Assembly (NCBI RefSeq): GCF_001870905.1
Contig: NZ_LNDC01000073.1
Span: 1 to 49,191, forward strand
Length of the DNA stretch: 49,191 bases
DNA from: Geitlerinema sp. PCC 9228
GTDB lineage: Bacteria > Cyanobacteriota > Cyanobacteriia > Cyanobacteriales > PCC-9228
Reading direction: 5' to 3'
Position 1 is the stretch's first letter; each line of letters starts with the position of its first letter. The notes under the pieces were generated by a model that was not told the DNA's origin, searched no databases, and worked only from the letters and a program-made list of their open reading frames with translations. Positions 36,269 to 45,631 of the stretch are shown piece by piece. The position numbers and the translations under genes are program-made.

Positions 36269-37489
36269 TCAGCCTTTGCCATGGTTGCCTTTTGCGGCTA
36301 CTTGCGTGACGACCTCACTGAGAATGTCAGCCATCGCCTCCAAGCTATAGGAACGTACGCAACGCTCTCTGGCTTGCCGGCCGCGATCGCTTGCTGCTTC
36401 CCAATTCTGGAAAATCTCTTGAATCCCCCGAGCCAGCTGCGGTGGCGAGTGGGGGTCCACCAAATACCCAGTATTTTCCAAAATTTGCGGAATGTCCCCT
36501 ACCCGGGTTGCCAAAATGGGTTTGGCCATAGCCATGCCGTCTGTGAGCTTCAAAGGAAATTGCGCTCGCGTCGCCTCGGTATCCCGTTGGGGAACAACAA
36601 TCACGTGAGCGGCAGCCACCACGGCTGGCATTTTTGCCACTGGTTGCGGTGCAATTTTCACAATCCAACGACTCCAGTTTGTCATGAGATAGCGGTCGTA
36701 GTCATCGTAAGGACTGCCCCCGACAATGGCCAACCGCAAATCTGGTTCGTCAAGGATATCCAAAGCTTGTAACACATCTTCAACTCCTTTGTAAGGACGG
36801 GGTGCTCCAGGAAACATCAACACCCGATAGTCCGACAATCCCAACTGGCGGCGGCACTCTGGTGCATTATAGCCATCGGGGGCAAAATGTACCGTGTCTT
36901 TGCCTTGGGGGAGGTAAATACCACCAAAACGCTTTTGCAAAAACTGATTGTGGGTGGTGACCGCATCCGCTTGAGAAACCCATTTTTCCGTCCATTTTAA
37001 ATATAGGGGATGGTGGGGATTGCGCAAAGCACCATTGGGTTTCAAAATATCCCGTGCTAGTTGTTTCCAACTGGGATGATACTGCCAAGCATCTCCACCA
37101 TGCCAGCTCAATTCCCAATCGTCTATATCCAACAGCACCGGACGTCTGGTCAATTGCTTGCGTAGCAGGGCAATTCCCAAACTCGTCGGCTTGAGTTTGT
37201 AAGCATACAAAATATCACCGTCCAATCGCGACCACAATTGGGAAGCAGGGCGTAAAAAGCCAGGATATTGCTCGCCGGTAAAGGTCACCAGGGGAATATC
37301 GCTGCTGAGGGTAGGATTTTCTTCCCCAAACACAAAACCAACGATTTCTACTTCAAAGCCAGCCTTTTGCAAAGCTCGACCGAGGAGAAACGGACGCACG
37401 GCATCTCCCCAGCGACCCGCACCGCGTACGGATAGATCGCTTACGCAAATGGAAATCTTGCTCGGGAGGGAACGGGAAAATGGTTTCAC
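36269..37489 (-). CDS. GT4-type glycosyltransferase
   Basis: About 406 residues from the GTG at 37489, which overlaps the TGA of the upstream gene as GTGA, a sign of translational coupling. The protein has a two-Rossmann GT-B fold: N-terminal KISICVSDLSVRGAGRWGDA, central VLMFPGAPRPYKGVEDVLQAL and C-terminal EX7E-type region near QFPLKLTDGMAMAKPILAT. These fit GT4 retaining enzymes that use nucleotide sugars. Acceptor and sugar unknown. The ABC exporter gene follows 77 bp downstream, suggesting a glycan- or glycolipid-making role. Confidence 0.85.
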   Translation of the reverse strand: MKPFSRSLPSKISICVSDLSVRGAGRWGDAVRPFLLGRALQKAGFEVEIVGFVFGEENPTLSSDIPLVTFTGEQYPGFLRPASQLWSRLDGDILYAYKLKPTSLGIALLRKQLTRRPVLLDIDDWELSWHGGDAWQYHPSWKQLARDILKPNGALRNPHHPLYLKWTEKWVSQADAVTTHNQFLQKRFGGIYLPQGKDTVHFAPDGYNAPECRRQLGLSDYRVLMFPGAPRPYKGVEDVLQALDILDEPDLRLAIVGGSPYDDYDRYLMTNWSRWIVKIAPQPVAKMPAVVAAAHVIVVPQRDTEATRAQFPLKLTDGMAMAKPILATRVGDIPQILENTGYLVDPHSPPQLARGIQEIFQNWEAASDRGRQARERCVRSYSLEAMADILSEVVTQVAAKGNHGKG

Positions 37490-38682
37490 GATTCGTATTT
37501 TTGAAATAAGTTCGCCAAAACCTGCTCGACGGCATCCCAGCTGTAATGTTCGATACATTTTTCCCTGGCTTTGGCCGCTTTTTCTTGACCCATTTCCGGA
37601 CGGTCGAGCAAATCTTCAATGGTGGCGGCTAGCTGCGGGGGATTTTCCGGGGGGACTACCCAGCCAACGTCTTGCAAGATTTCTGGAATGTCGGAAACAG
37701 CGGTGGAGATAACGGGTTTGGCCATGGCCATGGCTTCCAAAACTTTGATGGGAACTTGCCCTTTGGTGGAAAAGTTATCCCTTTGCGGTACCACCACCAT
37801 ATCAGACATGGCTAAAAATTCTGGGACGAGATCGAAGGGTTGCAGACCAAAGGAAATAAAGCGATCGCCTAAGGTTTTCTGAGCTTTCTTGGTTACCTTT
37901 TGCCCATAGCCACTATCGCCATTACCCACCAAAGCAAGTACCAAATCGCGGCGTTTTTCTAGCAATGCAACGGCTTGGATGAGGTCTTCGATGCCTTTAT
38001 GCGACTGGGGGGTACCGCAAAAAATCACTACTTTCCGATCTGCAGCAATACCAAATTTTTCTTTCAGGGTATCTGGTGGGAAATAGTTATCTGGGGAAAA
38101 TAACGCCGTATCCACAGCATGGCGAACGATTGTACCGTTGAATTTTTTGGCTAAAAATCGATTGGATACGGTGACAAAATCGGCATATCCCAGAAGTTTT
38201 TCCCCCAAGTAGTTGTTAACATAGGAACTGGTTTTATAAAATTCTCCCACCGATTGGGTTAACTCTTTGACCTTTTTGGGTAAGGCAAGGGATTGGTATC
38301 GCTGCCGCCGAAATCCCATTTGCCAGTCGTCTAAATCGGCTATAACAGGGCGCTGGCTGGTTCTTTTGAGCCACAGTCCCACCCCCAAGGTGGTGAGCAA
38401 AGGTTTGCTGGCGTAGAGAATATCGCCGTCAATGGCCTCTGCCAGCTGCCGAAATCTCCGCCCCAGTTTGACCATTTGACCGGCAGATACATCGCTGATG
38501 TCGATGAGTTTGTAAGGCATGTTTTGATCCTGCGCCACGGGGGGCCAAATTTCCGGTTTCAGGGATAAACCCACCAGTTCTACGGGATATCGCCGCTGGA
38601 GAATTTTGGCAAATAAATAGGCACGACTCAGACAATTACCATACTTGCAGGACAGATCGGGAATCAAAATCGAGATTTTCAT
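37486..38682 (-). CDS. GT4-type glycosyltransferase
   Basis: About 398 residues from the ATG at 38682 (MKISILIPDLSCKYGN); the longer frame to 38730 is not supported. It is homologous in layout to the next gene: DGDILYASKPLLTTLG, a DLDDWQ segment, VVIFCGTPQSHKGIEDLIQAV, and KVLEAMAMAKPVISTAVSDIPEIL with the donor-binding Glu. The shared DILYA/DDW motifs suggest the pair arose by duplication. It overlaps the following GT gene by four bases. Confidence 0.87.
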   Translation of the reverse strand: MKISILIPDLSCKYGNCLSRAYLFAKILQRRYPVELVGLSLKPEIWPPVAQDQNMPYKLIDISDVSAGQMVKLGRRFRQLAEAIDGDILYASKPLLTTLGVGLWLKRTSQRPVIADLDDWQMGFRRQRYQSLALPKKVKELTQSVGEFYKTSSYVNNYLGEKLLGYADFVTVSNRFLAKKFNGTIVRHAVDTALFSPDNYFPPDTLKEKFGIAADRKVVIFCGTPQSHKGIEDLIQAVALLEKRRDLVLALVGNGDSGYGQKVTKKAQKTLGDRFISFGLQPFDLVPEFLAMSDMVVVPQRDNFSTKGQVPIKVLEAMAMAKPVISTAVSDIPEILQDVGWVVPPENPPQLAATIEDLLDRPEMGQEKAAKAREKCIEHYSWDAVEQVLANLFQKYES

Positions 38683-38753
38683 AAAAAATGCCCAATATCG
38701 TCGATAGACCGGCAACCGCGGGGATGGCAACCATTTCTACTTTAGCTAGAAAT

Positions 38754-38966
38754 TTATTGTTCTACAATTTTGAGCTGTCCGGTTTGCAAGCGATCGAAAA
38801 CCCGATTGATTTGTGTACTTTCTTCGCTGGTTATAGGTGCGTTGCTCAGCATCGCATAGGTCAGCTGGAAATGCTGCTGGTAAGTAATTTGTCCGGAAGA
38901 CAGAATTTTTTCGGTTAGAGGAATTAGATTGGTATTTGGCGATCGCAGCAGTTCGGCTCTACTCAT
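38754..38966 (-). CDS. Small conserved cyanobacterial hypothetical protein
   Basis: 70 residues. The core reads ILSSGQITYQQHFQLTYAMLSNAPITSEE, then INRVFDRLQTGQLKIVE, a pattern I recognise from short helical cyanobacterial proteins with no known function. It lies 71 bp before the first glycosyltransferase on the same strand and could be the first gene of that operon. Confidence 0.7.
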   Translation of the reverse strand: MSRAELLRSPNTNLIPLTEKILSSGQITYQQHFQLTYAMLSNAPITSEESTQINRVFDRLQTGQLKIVEQ

Positions 38967-39139
38967 AAGTCGCTATTTTTATAACATTCAGTTTAAAAGC
39001 TACTTGGTAGATTTCCAGTTGGATGCACCCGAAGCATAGCTATTTTAGCTTACCAGAGCCCAGGCAAAGCGATAAAATTGCAGCCAAGGGTTGGTAGGCT
39101 TCGGGATATAATCAAGGGACGGTACGCCAGAGGTGAGTT

Positions 39140-39793
39140 ATGTCCACGATCGCAGTTGTAGACTACGATATGGGAAACCTACACTCGGTTCGCAAAGGGT
39201 TGGAAAAAGCACAAGGAAATCCGGAAATAACCGACCGAGCCGAGGTGATTTTGAATGCTGATGCTGTCGTTCTGCCAGGAGTGGGTGCTTTCGATCCAGC
39301 TATGCAACATTTACGCGAGCGTGGACTCATCGATCCCCTCAAGGAAGCGATCGCTAGTGGCAAACCTTTCTTAGGGATTTGTTTGGGATTGCAGTTGCTG
39401 TTTGAAGGCAGTGAAGAAGGTCAGGAAGCGGGTTTGGGTATCGTTCGCGGAAAAGTGCGTCGCTTTCGCAGCGAGCCGGATTTAACCATTCCCCACATGG
39501 GATGGAACCAACTGGATTTTACCCAACCCCACTTGGTTTTGTGGGACACTTTGCCTCCTGCCACTTGGGTGTATTTCGTGCATTCCTACTATGTAGACCC
39601 AAGCGATTCTCAGGTAACGGCAGCGACGGTTACCCACGGCAGCCAAACCGTTACCGCGGCGATCGCACAAAACAATGTCATGGCGGTGCAGTTCCACCCG
39701 GAAAAATCTTCCTCCAGCGGCTTGCAAATTCTATCCAATTTCGTTCGCTCGGTATATCAAAAGGCACCAGCAGTTTCCCCATCGAACTGCTAG
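39140..39793 (+). CDS. hisH: Imidazole glycerol phosphate synthase, glutaminase subunit HisH
   Basis: A 217-residue class I glutamine amidotransferase that feeds ammonia to HisF in histidine synthesis. The nucleophile Cys is in FLGICLGLQLLFE, and the His and Glu of the triad are in VQFHPEKS. N-terminal VVDYDMGNLHSVRKGLE and PGVGAFDPAM are diagnostic. The Shine-Dalgarno is GAGG upstream of ATG. Other his genes are absent, as usual in cyanobacteria. A strong hairpin follows. Confidence 0.96.
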   Translation: MSTIAVVDYDMGNLHSVRKGLEKAQGNPEITDRAEVILNADAVVLPGVGAFDPAMQHLRERGLIDPLKEAIASGKPFLGICLGLQLLFEGSEEGQEAGLGIVRGKVRRFRSEPDLTIPHMGWNQLDFTQPHLVLWDTLPPATWVYFVHSYYVDPSDSQVTAATVTHGSQTVTAAIAQNNVMAVQFHPEKSSSSGLQILSNFVRSVYQKAPAVSPSNC

Positions 39794-39803
39794 CCAAAAG
39801 AAA

Positions 39804-39842
39804 AGTCAGAGCTGGGGAAGTTGCTGTTCCCCCACTCTGACT
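39804..39842 (+). terminator. Hairpin after hisH
   Basis: Outer arms AGTCAGAG and CTCTGACT, with inner complementary GGGGAA/TTCCCC further lengthening the stem. It lies about 10 bp after the hisH stop and also faces the end of the small minus-strand gene at 39875. No long T-run. Confidence 0.6.
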
Positions 39843-39874
39843 TGGAGCAGTTGTTACAAATTTTTGGGGAGGGG

Positions 39875-40063
39875 TTACTGGCGTTGCCGAGAGACAAACT
39901 TCTCGAAATTGGCCTGGGTTTGCTGGAGAAGTTCTTCTCGACTATCTGCGGCTTGCGTTAGCGTCGGTACGAGATTGCGAGCTTGTAGGGTCATGTGAAG
40001 CTGCAGATGAGCTACGTAATCTCGAATGTCTTCGCGGGTGTTTTGAGATTGGGAACTCAGCAA
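39875..40063 (-). CDS. Small hypothetical protein, cyanobacteria-like
   Basis: 62 residues, mostly helical and hydrophilic: REDIRDYVAHLQLHMTLQ and REELLQQTQANFEKFVSRQ. No domain recognised. Support comes from codon-consistent residues, a hairpin just downstream, and isolation from other frames. GGAGAA lies in the leader, close to the ATG. Confidence 0.55.
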   Translation of the reverse strand: MLSSQSQNTREDIRDYVAHLQLHMTLQARNLVPTLTQAADSREELLQQTQANFEKFVSRQRQ

Positions 40064-40746
40064 GGCGTGTTCTCCTTCCTTACAATAAAATTGCCAATTT
40101 GCCGAAATAATTGCTCGTGGATAGGTCGGTGTAGGGATCCCCCTAACTAGGACGCTATCCAGCTAGGTTGGTTATGTCTACTAGTTTGCAATGAAGATTG
40201 CGGCTTTGGGCCATATTTTTAAGAAACTTCATAAAATAATTTCAAACTATCTTTACGATAAAGGCTGGTTATCTAGCGATCGCGATCGCCTGCAAGGAAT
40301 TGCAGCCATAACTTTTATACAGGAGGGATTTTTGTATGGGGGGTTCGCGATCCCCCATACCAGGGAAATCAAGAAGTTCTGAAAAATCATGATTTTTCAG
40401 AAATGGTATAAATACTTCAATATTTTTCGTTAAGACAAACGCTCCTATGAAGAAGTAAATACTCTATAACCATCTATATATGGCAAAGCTAGGTAACGTT
40501 TTATTTATGTATATATACGAGCGCCGAATGATACCTTGCCCCTTAGCGATCCAGAGATTAAAATTGTAAGTGATAACACTGAGACTATATACGAGATTTC
40601 CGATCGGATTTATAGAACGCCAGGGAATATTGGGATATTTCCAAATGGAAGTAACGTATAAACACGGAGACAATACCAGGATTCCTTGCAGCCTAACCGT
40701 ATATATTTTCAGGATCGCGTACAAATGAAATGAGGAAATCATAGCC
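40064..40746. other. Intergenic region of about 680 bp with two hairpins
   Basis: No gene could be supported on either strand; the short frames are AT-rich and unlike any family. It holds a 9-bp hairpin (GTATGGGGG...CCCCCATAC, 40334-40360) and a perfect 26-bp palindrome at 40377-40402. A tandem HIP1-like CGATCGCGATCGC lies near 40277. The right part is AT-rich and presumably carries the promoter of the gene at 40747. Confidence 0.5.
40377..40402. repeat. Perfect 26-bp palindrome
   Basis: TTCTGAAAAATCA is followed at once by its exact reverse complement. It is AT-rich with no loop, so cruciform formation, a dimeric repressor site or an old element end are all possible. Confidence 0.7.
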
Positions 40747-41814
40747 ATGGTATCAGCAAGTTGTTCTCTTTCGATTCTGGCAGCACGCACCGATCTGCCA
40801 TTTCTCATGCAGACAGTTCCTCATATTGTCAGAGGATGCAATTTTCAGTTTCGCGATCGCCTGTTAGCCGTAGACACAGCACCTTTGTCGGGAGATAAAG
40901 TCAACCGTCCCGGCATTGGCACCCTGGATGAATTGCATCAATGCTGCCACCAGTTAAAAGATGCGGGAGTGGTAGACCGAGTTGTGGATATTGACTACTC
41001 CGAAAGCTATCGCAAAAAAGTTTATCGCAAGCATTTTGGCTTTCCCATTCGCAACAGCCACAATCACAAAGGCTATCCTATCCTAGGGACCATCTTTTCC
41101 ATTGAAAATCCCCAAACTGACTATCTCGTACACTTTGACAGCGACATGCTGCTGCACTCAGAACCTGACTATAGTTGGGTGGAAGCAGGAATCAAACTAT
41201 TACAACAAAATCCAGATGTCATAGCCGTAAGACCCCTAACCGGACCCCCCACCTCTGACGGCAGCATCCACCAACGAGTAGCCTACGAATACGATCCGAA
41301 TGGCTTTTATCGGTTTAAATTTTTCAGCAGCCGCGTTTATCTAATTGACTGCAAGCGATTCGAGAAATTGCTGCCACTGCCAGCCCTCTGGCGTTCTTAT
41401 AACCAAAAAATCCTCAATCGACTGCCCAATGGTATAAAGACCATATTAAACTACTTGACCAACAAAGGGCAATTAGACTCTTGGGAAGTCATGGTTTCGC
41501 GACGCCTGGAGGAAACCCACTACGTACGAGCTACCATGGAATCCCCACAAGCTTGGACAATTCATCCCAAAGACCGCAATCCGGAATTTCTAGAAGCCTT
41601 ACCCGATATAATTAAATATATAGAAGCAGGATGGTACCCCATGGCACAAGCCGGTTATTACGATTTGGACCTCAAATCTTGGTTGCCAATTCCCGCTGGT
41701 GCCGCGGAAGCAGAGCAAAAAGATAAAAATTGGAAACCCATCTGGCTTCGCACTCCTATCAAATACCAAGCTTACCCCAAAATTCAAACTGTCGAAACCG
41801 AACCCAAAAACTAG
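40747..41814 (+). CDS. GT2-like glycosyltransferase family protein
   Basis: 355 residues. The N-terminus SCSLSILAARTDLPFLMQTV and a DxD-type motif in DYLVHFDSDMLLHSEPDY (about residue 130) suggest a GT-A fold that binds a nucleotide sugar with a divalent metal. The central part (KKVYRKHFGFPIRNSHNHKGYP) and the tail are not typical of a named family. Its position next to the LCP and GDP-mannose genes supports a role in surface glycans. GAGGAAATC precedes the ATG. Family call is moderate; sugar and acceptor unknown. Confidence 0.6.
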   Translation: MVSASCSLSILAARTDLPFLMQTVPHIVRGCNFQFRDRLLAVDTAPLSGDKVNRPGIGTLDELHQCCHQLKDAGVVDRVVDIDYSESYRKKVYRKHFGFPIRNSHNHKGYPILGTIFSIENPQTDYLVHFDSDMLLHSEPDYSWVEAGIKLLQQNPDVIAVRPLTGPPTSDGSIHQRVAYEYDPNGFYRFKFFSSRVYLIDCKRFEKLLPLPALWRSYNQKILNRLPNGIKTILNYLTNKGQLDSWEVMVSRRLEETHYVRATMESPQAWTIHPKDRNPEFLEALPDIIKYIEAGWYPMAQAGYYDLDLKSWLPIPAGAAEAEQKDKNWKPIWLRTPIKYQAYPKIQTVETEPKN

Positions 41815-41821
41815 CGATCGC

Positions 41822-43180
41822 TTATTTTGCTGATTCTGCCATCATTTCCACCCAATCTTCGCCGAGGCGAATGGTAAAATCCGAATCCAACTCCCCTGTA
41901 GACATCACCGCAATCTCCCCAAATCCCAACAATTCCTGCAACGCCTTCGCTCCTTCCAAATATCCCTTTTGAACGATAATTTGAGTTTGAAACTGGCGGT
42001 CTTGCCAGGAGTCCAATACGTAAGTATCGGTAAATCCTTGAGATTGTAAGTAATCGACCATCTTTTGGGTTGCCTGGGGATGGTTCGTGGTATTTTGCAC
42101 CGCAATTTGCAAACTAGCTGGGTCGCGGTTCGTTTGTAAGTAGCGTTGGCGTTGGCGGCTCAGTTGTGGCGGTTCTACCTGAAAATATTTTTGCACAATG
42201 CGATCGCGCGCCACTCGATCGGGCAGCCAGTAGCCACGCCGACCAAACTCTCCAGGTAGCATCACCATCCGAAAATCGCGACGATCCACATCCAAAGCAA
42301 ACTTCACCAACGCCACCATTTCCTGCCACACCAAATCCGTATCCACATACTTCTGCATCACCCGCACCACCTGCGGCAAGCGAGGAATCATCGCCGGGTC
42401 GTTCAAACGTTTTCGCAATCCCAGCAACAACATTTGCTGCCGCTGTACGCGACCGATATCCCCCAAATTCCCCTGGCGAAAGCGAGCAAACTGTTCCGCC
42501 TTCTCGCCATCCAGCGTCTGCCATCCCGGCAGCAGCTCAATGGTTAGCTGTTGGGTTTTATCCTCATAGGTCATCTTTTGGGGAACGTACACCTCCACCC
42601 CTCCCAACAAATCCACCAACTCCCGCAAAGCACCCGTACTCACCCTCACGTAGCGATGGATGGGAACATCGTGTAGCAACTGCTGTACCGCCGCCACCAT
42701 CATTTTCTCACCGCCAAAATAGTTCGCTTGATTTACCGTATCCACATCCGCATCTGGCAAACGGACTTTTGTATCCCGAGGAATCGAAAGCAAATTGATG
42801 GTTTGATTTGCTGGGTCAAAACGCACCAGCAACACCGTATCGCTGCGACCGCCAAAACGATTGGACCGGGAATCTTCTCCTGTAGCGGCTACCGGATCCA
42901 CACCGACCACCAAAATATTCACCGGTTGGGAAAGTCGGTATTGCCAGCTAGATGGCAATAGGGGAGAAAGTTGGTCTGCAGGGGTGGCAAATGGGGAATT
43001 TGGCTGGAAAGAAGAAGAGACAAGCAACTCCGGCAGCCACAACCCCACCACAGCACCGCCAATGCCGCTGAGAACCGCAGTTAGCAAAAAAGCCATTCCC
43101 CAAAATAATTTCCCTCGCCACCGGGAAAAGGACGTGGAGGGATCTACCGATGCCTCTGTGGTTTTGCTTTCTACTGGCAT
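41822..43180 (-). CDS. LytR-CpsA-Psr (LCP) family protein
   Basis: 452 residues. A TM anchor at about 24-48 is followed by the LCP domain: NILVVGVDP, GRSDTVLLVRFDP, LLSIPRDTKVRLP, the Arg-rich loop ARFRQGNLGDIGRVQRQQ. LCP enzymes transfer lipid-linked glycans onto peptidoglycan or other surface acceptors. A C-terminal LytR_C-type domain spans about 345-440 (SLQIAVQNTTNHPQATQK... ending near ELDSDFTIRLG). It is convergent with the GT2-like gene, with a 7-bp gap, and divergent from manC. Confidence 0.9.
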   Translation of the reverse strand: MPVESKTTEASVDPSTSFSRWRGKLFWGMAFLLTAVLSGIGGAVVGLWLPELLVSSSFQPNSPFATPADQLSPLLPSSWQYRLSQPVNILVVGVDPVAATGEDSRSNRFGGRSDTVLLVRFDPANQTINLLSIPRDTKVRLPDADVDTVNQANYFGGEKMMVAAVQQLLHDVPIHRYVRVSTGALRELVDLLGGVEVYVPQKMTYEDKTQQLTIELLPGWQTLDGEKAEQFARFRQGNLGDIGRVQRQQMLLLGLRKRLNDPAMIPRLPQVVRVMQKYVDTDLVWQEMVALVKFALDVDRRDFRMVMLPGEFGRRGYWLPDRVARDRIVQKYFQVEPPQLSRQRQRYLQTNRDPASLQIAVQNTTNHPQATQKMVDYLQSQGFTDTYVLDSWQDRQFQTQIIVQKGYLEGAKALQELLGFGEIAVMSTGELDSDFTIRLGEDWVEMMAESAK

Positions 43181-43287
43181 AGAGAATAGATTCGTGCGAT
43201 CGCGGCAAAATGTATAGATCTACCAGAATTTCTAGAAATCGAGTTATTTTGGGGTGGAAGTTAGCAAAAATTAAACCATCGTTTCCT

Positions 43288-44346
43288 ATGCCATCTTTGA
43301 TTCCCGTTATCCTCGCTGGTGGAAAAGGCGAACGTTTTTGGCCCGTCAGCCGCCAACACCGTCCCAAACAGTTTTTATCCCTCGACGGCAGCGGTACGAG
43401 TTTGCTGCAAGCCACTGCCAATCGCCTGTTGCCTTTGGCGGGTGGTTGGCAAAACTTGTGGGTGGTCACCTCGGAAATGGTGGCCGATGGCATTCGCGAA
43501 CAGCTCCCCCACCTGCCGGATAGCAATATCTTGGTGGAACCCGACCGCCGGGATACTGCTGCTGCCGTAGCCTGGACGGCAGTGGAAATCGACCGCCGCT
43601 ACGGGGGAAATACTGTGGTGGGATTTTTCCCGGCAGACCACTGGATTGATGATGTTGCTTCTTTTCAAGATACCTTACAAGCAGCCAGCCAACACGCTAC
43701 CAACCAAAATGCGATCGCGACGTTAGGGGTCAAACCCAGCTATCCCGCCACTGGCTACGGCTACATCGAACAGGGAGAAGCCACAGAAACCGTTTCTGGA
43801 TATCCTATCTATCGGGTCAATCGCTTTACGGAAAAACCCGACCGCCAACGGGCCACTGAATTGATCGAAACCGGTCGTTACAGTTGGAACAGCGGGATTT
43901 TTGTGTTTCGCGTGGAAGTCGTCCTACAACAGTTGCGAACCTACGTTCCCGATATTATCAACCCCCTGCTTCGAGAAGGAGTGGCCGCCTACTCGCAACT
44001 GCCAAAAACCAGCTTTGATTATGCCTTGATGGAGCAAACCCAACTGGCTACGGTTTTGCCGGTTTCCTTTGGTTGGGATGATTTGGGAGATTGGAATGCA
44101 TTGGCACGCTTGCAGTCCGGTCAAGACAAGAATGTAGAACTGGCCCAGCATCGGGGATTGGATTCTCAAGGCAATATTTTCTTTGCGACCGACGAAAATG
44201 AGATTGTGGTTACTTTGGGGTTGGAAGATACGATTGTGGTTCGCGATGGCAACGTGACGTTGGTGGCGAGAAAAGACCGTTCCCAAGATCTTAAAAAATT
44301 GCTGCAGCAGCTACAGGAGGACCCCAACGATCGGGATTTGCTTTAG
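43288..44346 (+). CDS. manC: Mannose-1-phosphate guanylyltransferase
   Basis: 352 residues from the ATG at 43288 (MPSLIPVILAGGKGERFWP); the upstream frame to 43210 is not family-like. It makes GDP-mannose from mannose-1-phosphate and GTP. Motifs: the nucleotidyl loop LAGGKGERFWPVSR...RPKQFL, EPDRRDTAAA, FTEKPDR and SWNSGIFVFR, all diagnostic. It is the short form without a phosphomannose isomerase domain. GDP-mannose would feed the glycosyltransferases nearby. Confidence 0.94.
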   Translation: MPSLIPVILAGGKGERFWPVSRQHRPKQFLSLDGSGTSLLQATANRLLPLAGGWQNLWVVTSEMVADGIREQLPHLPDSNILVEPDRRDTAAAVAWTAVEIDRRYGGNTVVGFFPADHWIDDVASFQDTLQAASQHATNQNAIATLGVKPSYPATGYGYIEQGEATETVSGYPIYRVNRFTEKPDRQRATELIETGRYSWNSGIFVFRVEVVLQQLRTYVPDIINPLLREGVAAYSQLPKTSFDYALMEQTQLATVLPVSFGWDDLGDWNALARLQSGQDKNVELAQHRGLDSQGNIFFATDENEIVVTLGLEDTIVVRDGNVTLVARKDRSQDLKKLLQQLQEDPNDRDLL

Positions 44347-44437
44347 TTTCTAGCCATTGCCTATTAACGGCGTGGCAGCTTGCCGATAGGATAGACAAAG
44401 ATACAAAGATACTTTGGAATTGATTTGGGATAAATGT

Positions 44438-44986
44438 ATGTGGAGACGACTTGTTGCCATTTGCCTGTTGTTGGTTTCTTTCAGCGTAACTGCTTGTTCC
44501 ACTTCCCCAACTGGCGAACTCAAAAGTTATGTGGATTCTCGTTCGGGATATGAGTTTCTCTATCCCAATGGTTGGATTCCGGTGGAGGTAAGTGGCAACG
44601 GACCCGATTTGGTGATGCGGGATTTAATCGAACGTTCGGAAAATTTAAGCGTGGTGATTGGGGATATTCCCGAGGGAGAAAGCTTGCAGGATTTGGGAAC
44701 ACCTACGGAAGTGGGACAAAATATTGCCAAGACTGCGATTTCCAATGCCACGGCCAACCGCCAAGCGGAGTTGGTAAGTGTGGGGTCGAAGGAGACGCCG
44801 GAACATACTTACTATTTGTTGGAGTATAAGGTGGATTTTAGCGATCGCGAATCCCGTCACAATTTGGCTAGCGTGGCGGTCAGTCGCGGCAAGCTATTTA
44901 CGTTTAATATTTCTACTCCCGAGAGGCGTTGGAAAAAAATGCAGGATAAGTTCCAAGCGGTGGTCAATTCTTTTTCGGTATACTAA
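44438..44986 (+). CDS. PsbP-domain lipoprotein (CyanoP-like)
   Basis: 182 residues from the ATG at 44438 (MWRRLVAICLLLVSF). The lipobox is VTAC, giving a lumenal lipoprotein. The PsbP fold is shown by YVDSRSGYEFLYPNGWIPVEV, DLVMRDLIERSENLSVVI, LGTPTEVGQ and the C-terminal KKMQDKFQAVVNSF. CyanoP assists photosystem II assembly. The gene ends 45 bp before maf on the same strand. Confidence 0.9.
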   Translation: MWRRLVAICLLLVSFSVTACSTSPTGELKSYVDSRSGYEFLYPNGWIPVEVSGNGPDLVMRDLIERSENLSVVIGDIPEGESLQDLGTPTEVGQNIAKTAISNATANRQAELVSVGSKETPEHTYYLLEYKVDFSDRESRHNLASVAVSRGKLFTFNISTPERRWKKMQDKFQAVVNSFSVY

Positions 44987-45031
44987 GTTAGAAACCTACA
45001 CGGTTTCCATGGCTACACTGGCAAAGAACGA

Positions 45032-45631
45032 ATGACTCTTCCTCAATTTGTGCTGGCTTCCGCATCGCCAGCGAGAAAGCGTTTGTTACAAACCATTGGC
45101 ATCGACCCCATCGTTCGTCCCAGCGATTTTGATGAATCCACCATTTCCCAAGAACATCCAGACTTGTTGGTGGAACAATTGGCGAAATGCAAGGCGGAGA
45201 AAGTCGCTACAGATTTTGCCGATGCCATTGTTACTGGATGCGATTCGGTGTTGGTGATTCGCGGCGAAATTCAGGGAAAACCGGCGAATACAGAAGAAGC
45301 GATCGCTCGTTGGCAGCAAATGCGGGGGTCTACAGGATTTCTCTATACCGGTCATGCCACCGTCGATACCCGCCAGCAAAAAACCCTGGTCCGCCATCAG
45401 ATTACTCAGGTAACCTTTGCCAACGTAAGCGATCGTCAAATCGAAGCATATGTCGCCACCGGCGAACCGTTAAAATGTGCCGGTAGTTTTGCTTTGGAAG
45501 GCAAAGGTGGGTTGTTTGTGGAGAAAATTGCCGGCTGCCATACCAACGTCATTGGGTTGAGTTTGCCGTTGCTGCGGGAGATGCTACAAGAACTTGGCTA
45601 CGATCCCACCGATTACTGGCAATCTGCCTAA
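45032..45631 (+). CDS. maf: Maf-family nucleoside triphosphate pyrophosphatase
   Basis: 199 residues. N-terminal [19 protein letters not shown] is the Maf signature, with [26 protein letters not shown], and [18 protein letters not shown] completing the active site. Maf proteins hydrolyse dTTP, UTP or modified nucleotides to monophosphates. It follows cyanoP and its stop overlaps the convergent alpha/beta-hydrolase gene by four bases. Confidence 0.93.
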   Translation: MTLPQFVLASASPARKRLLQTIGIDPIVRPSDFDESTISQEHPDLLVEQLAKCKAEKVATDFADAIVTGCDSVLVIRGEIQGKPANTEEAIARWQQMRGSTGFLYTGHATVDTRQQKTLVRHQITQVTFANVSDRQIEAYVATGEPLKCAGSFALEGKGGLFVEKIAGCHTNVIGLSLPLLREMLQELGYDPTDYWQSA

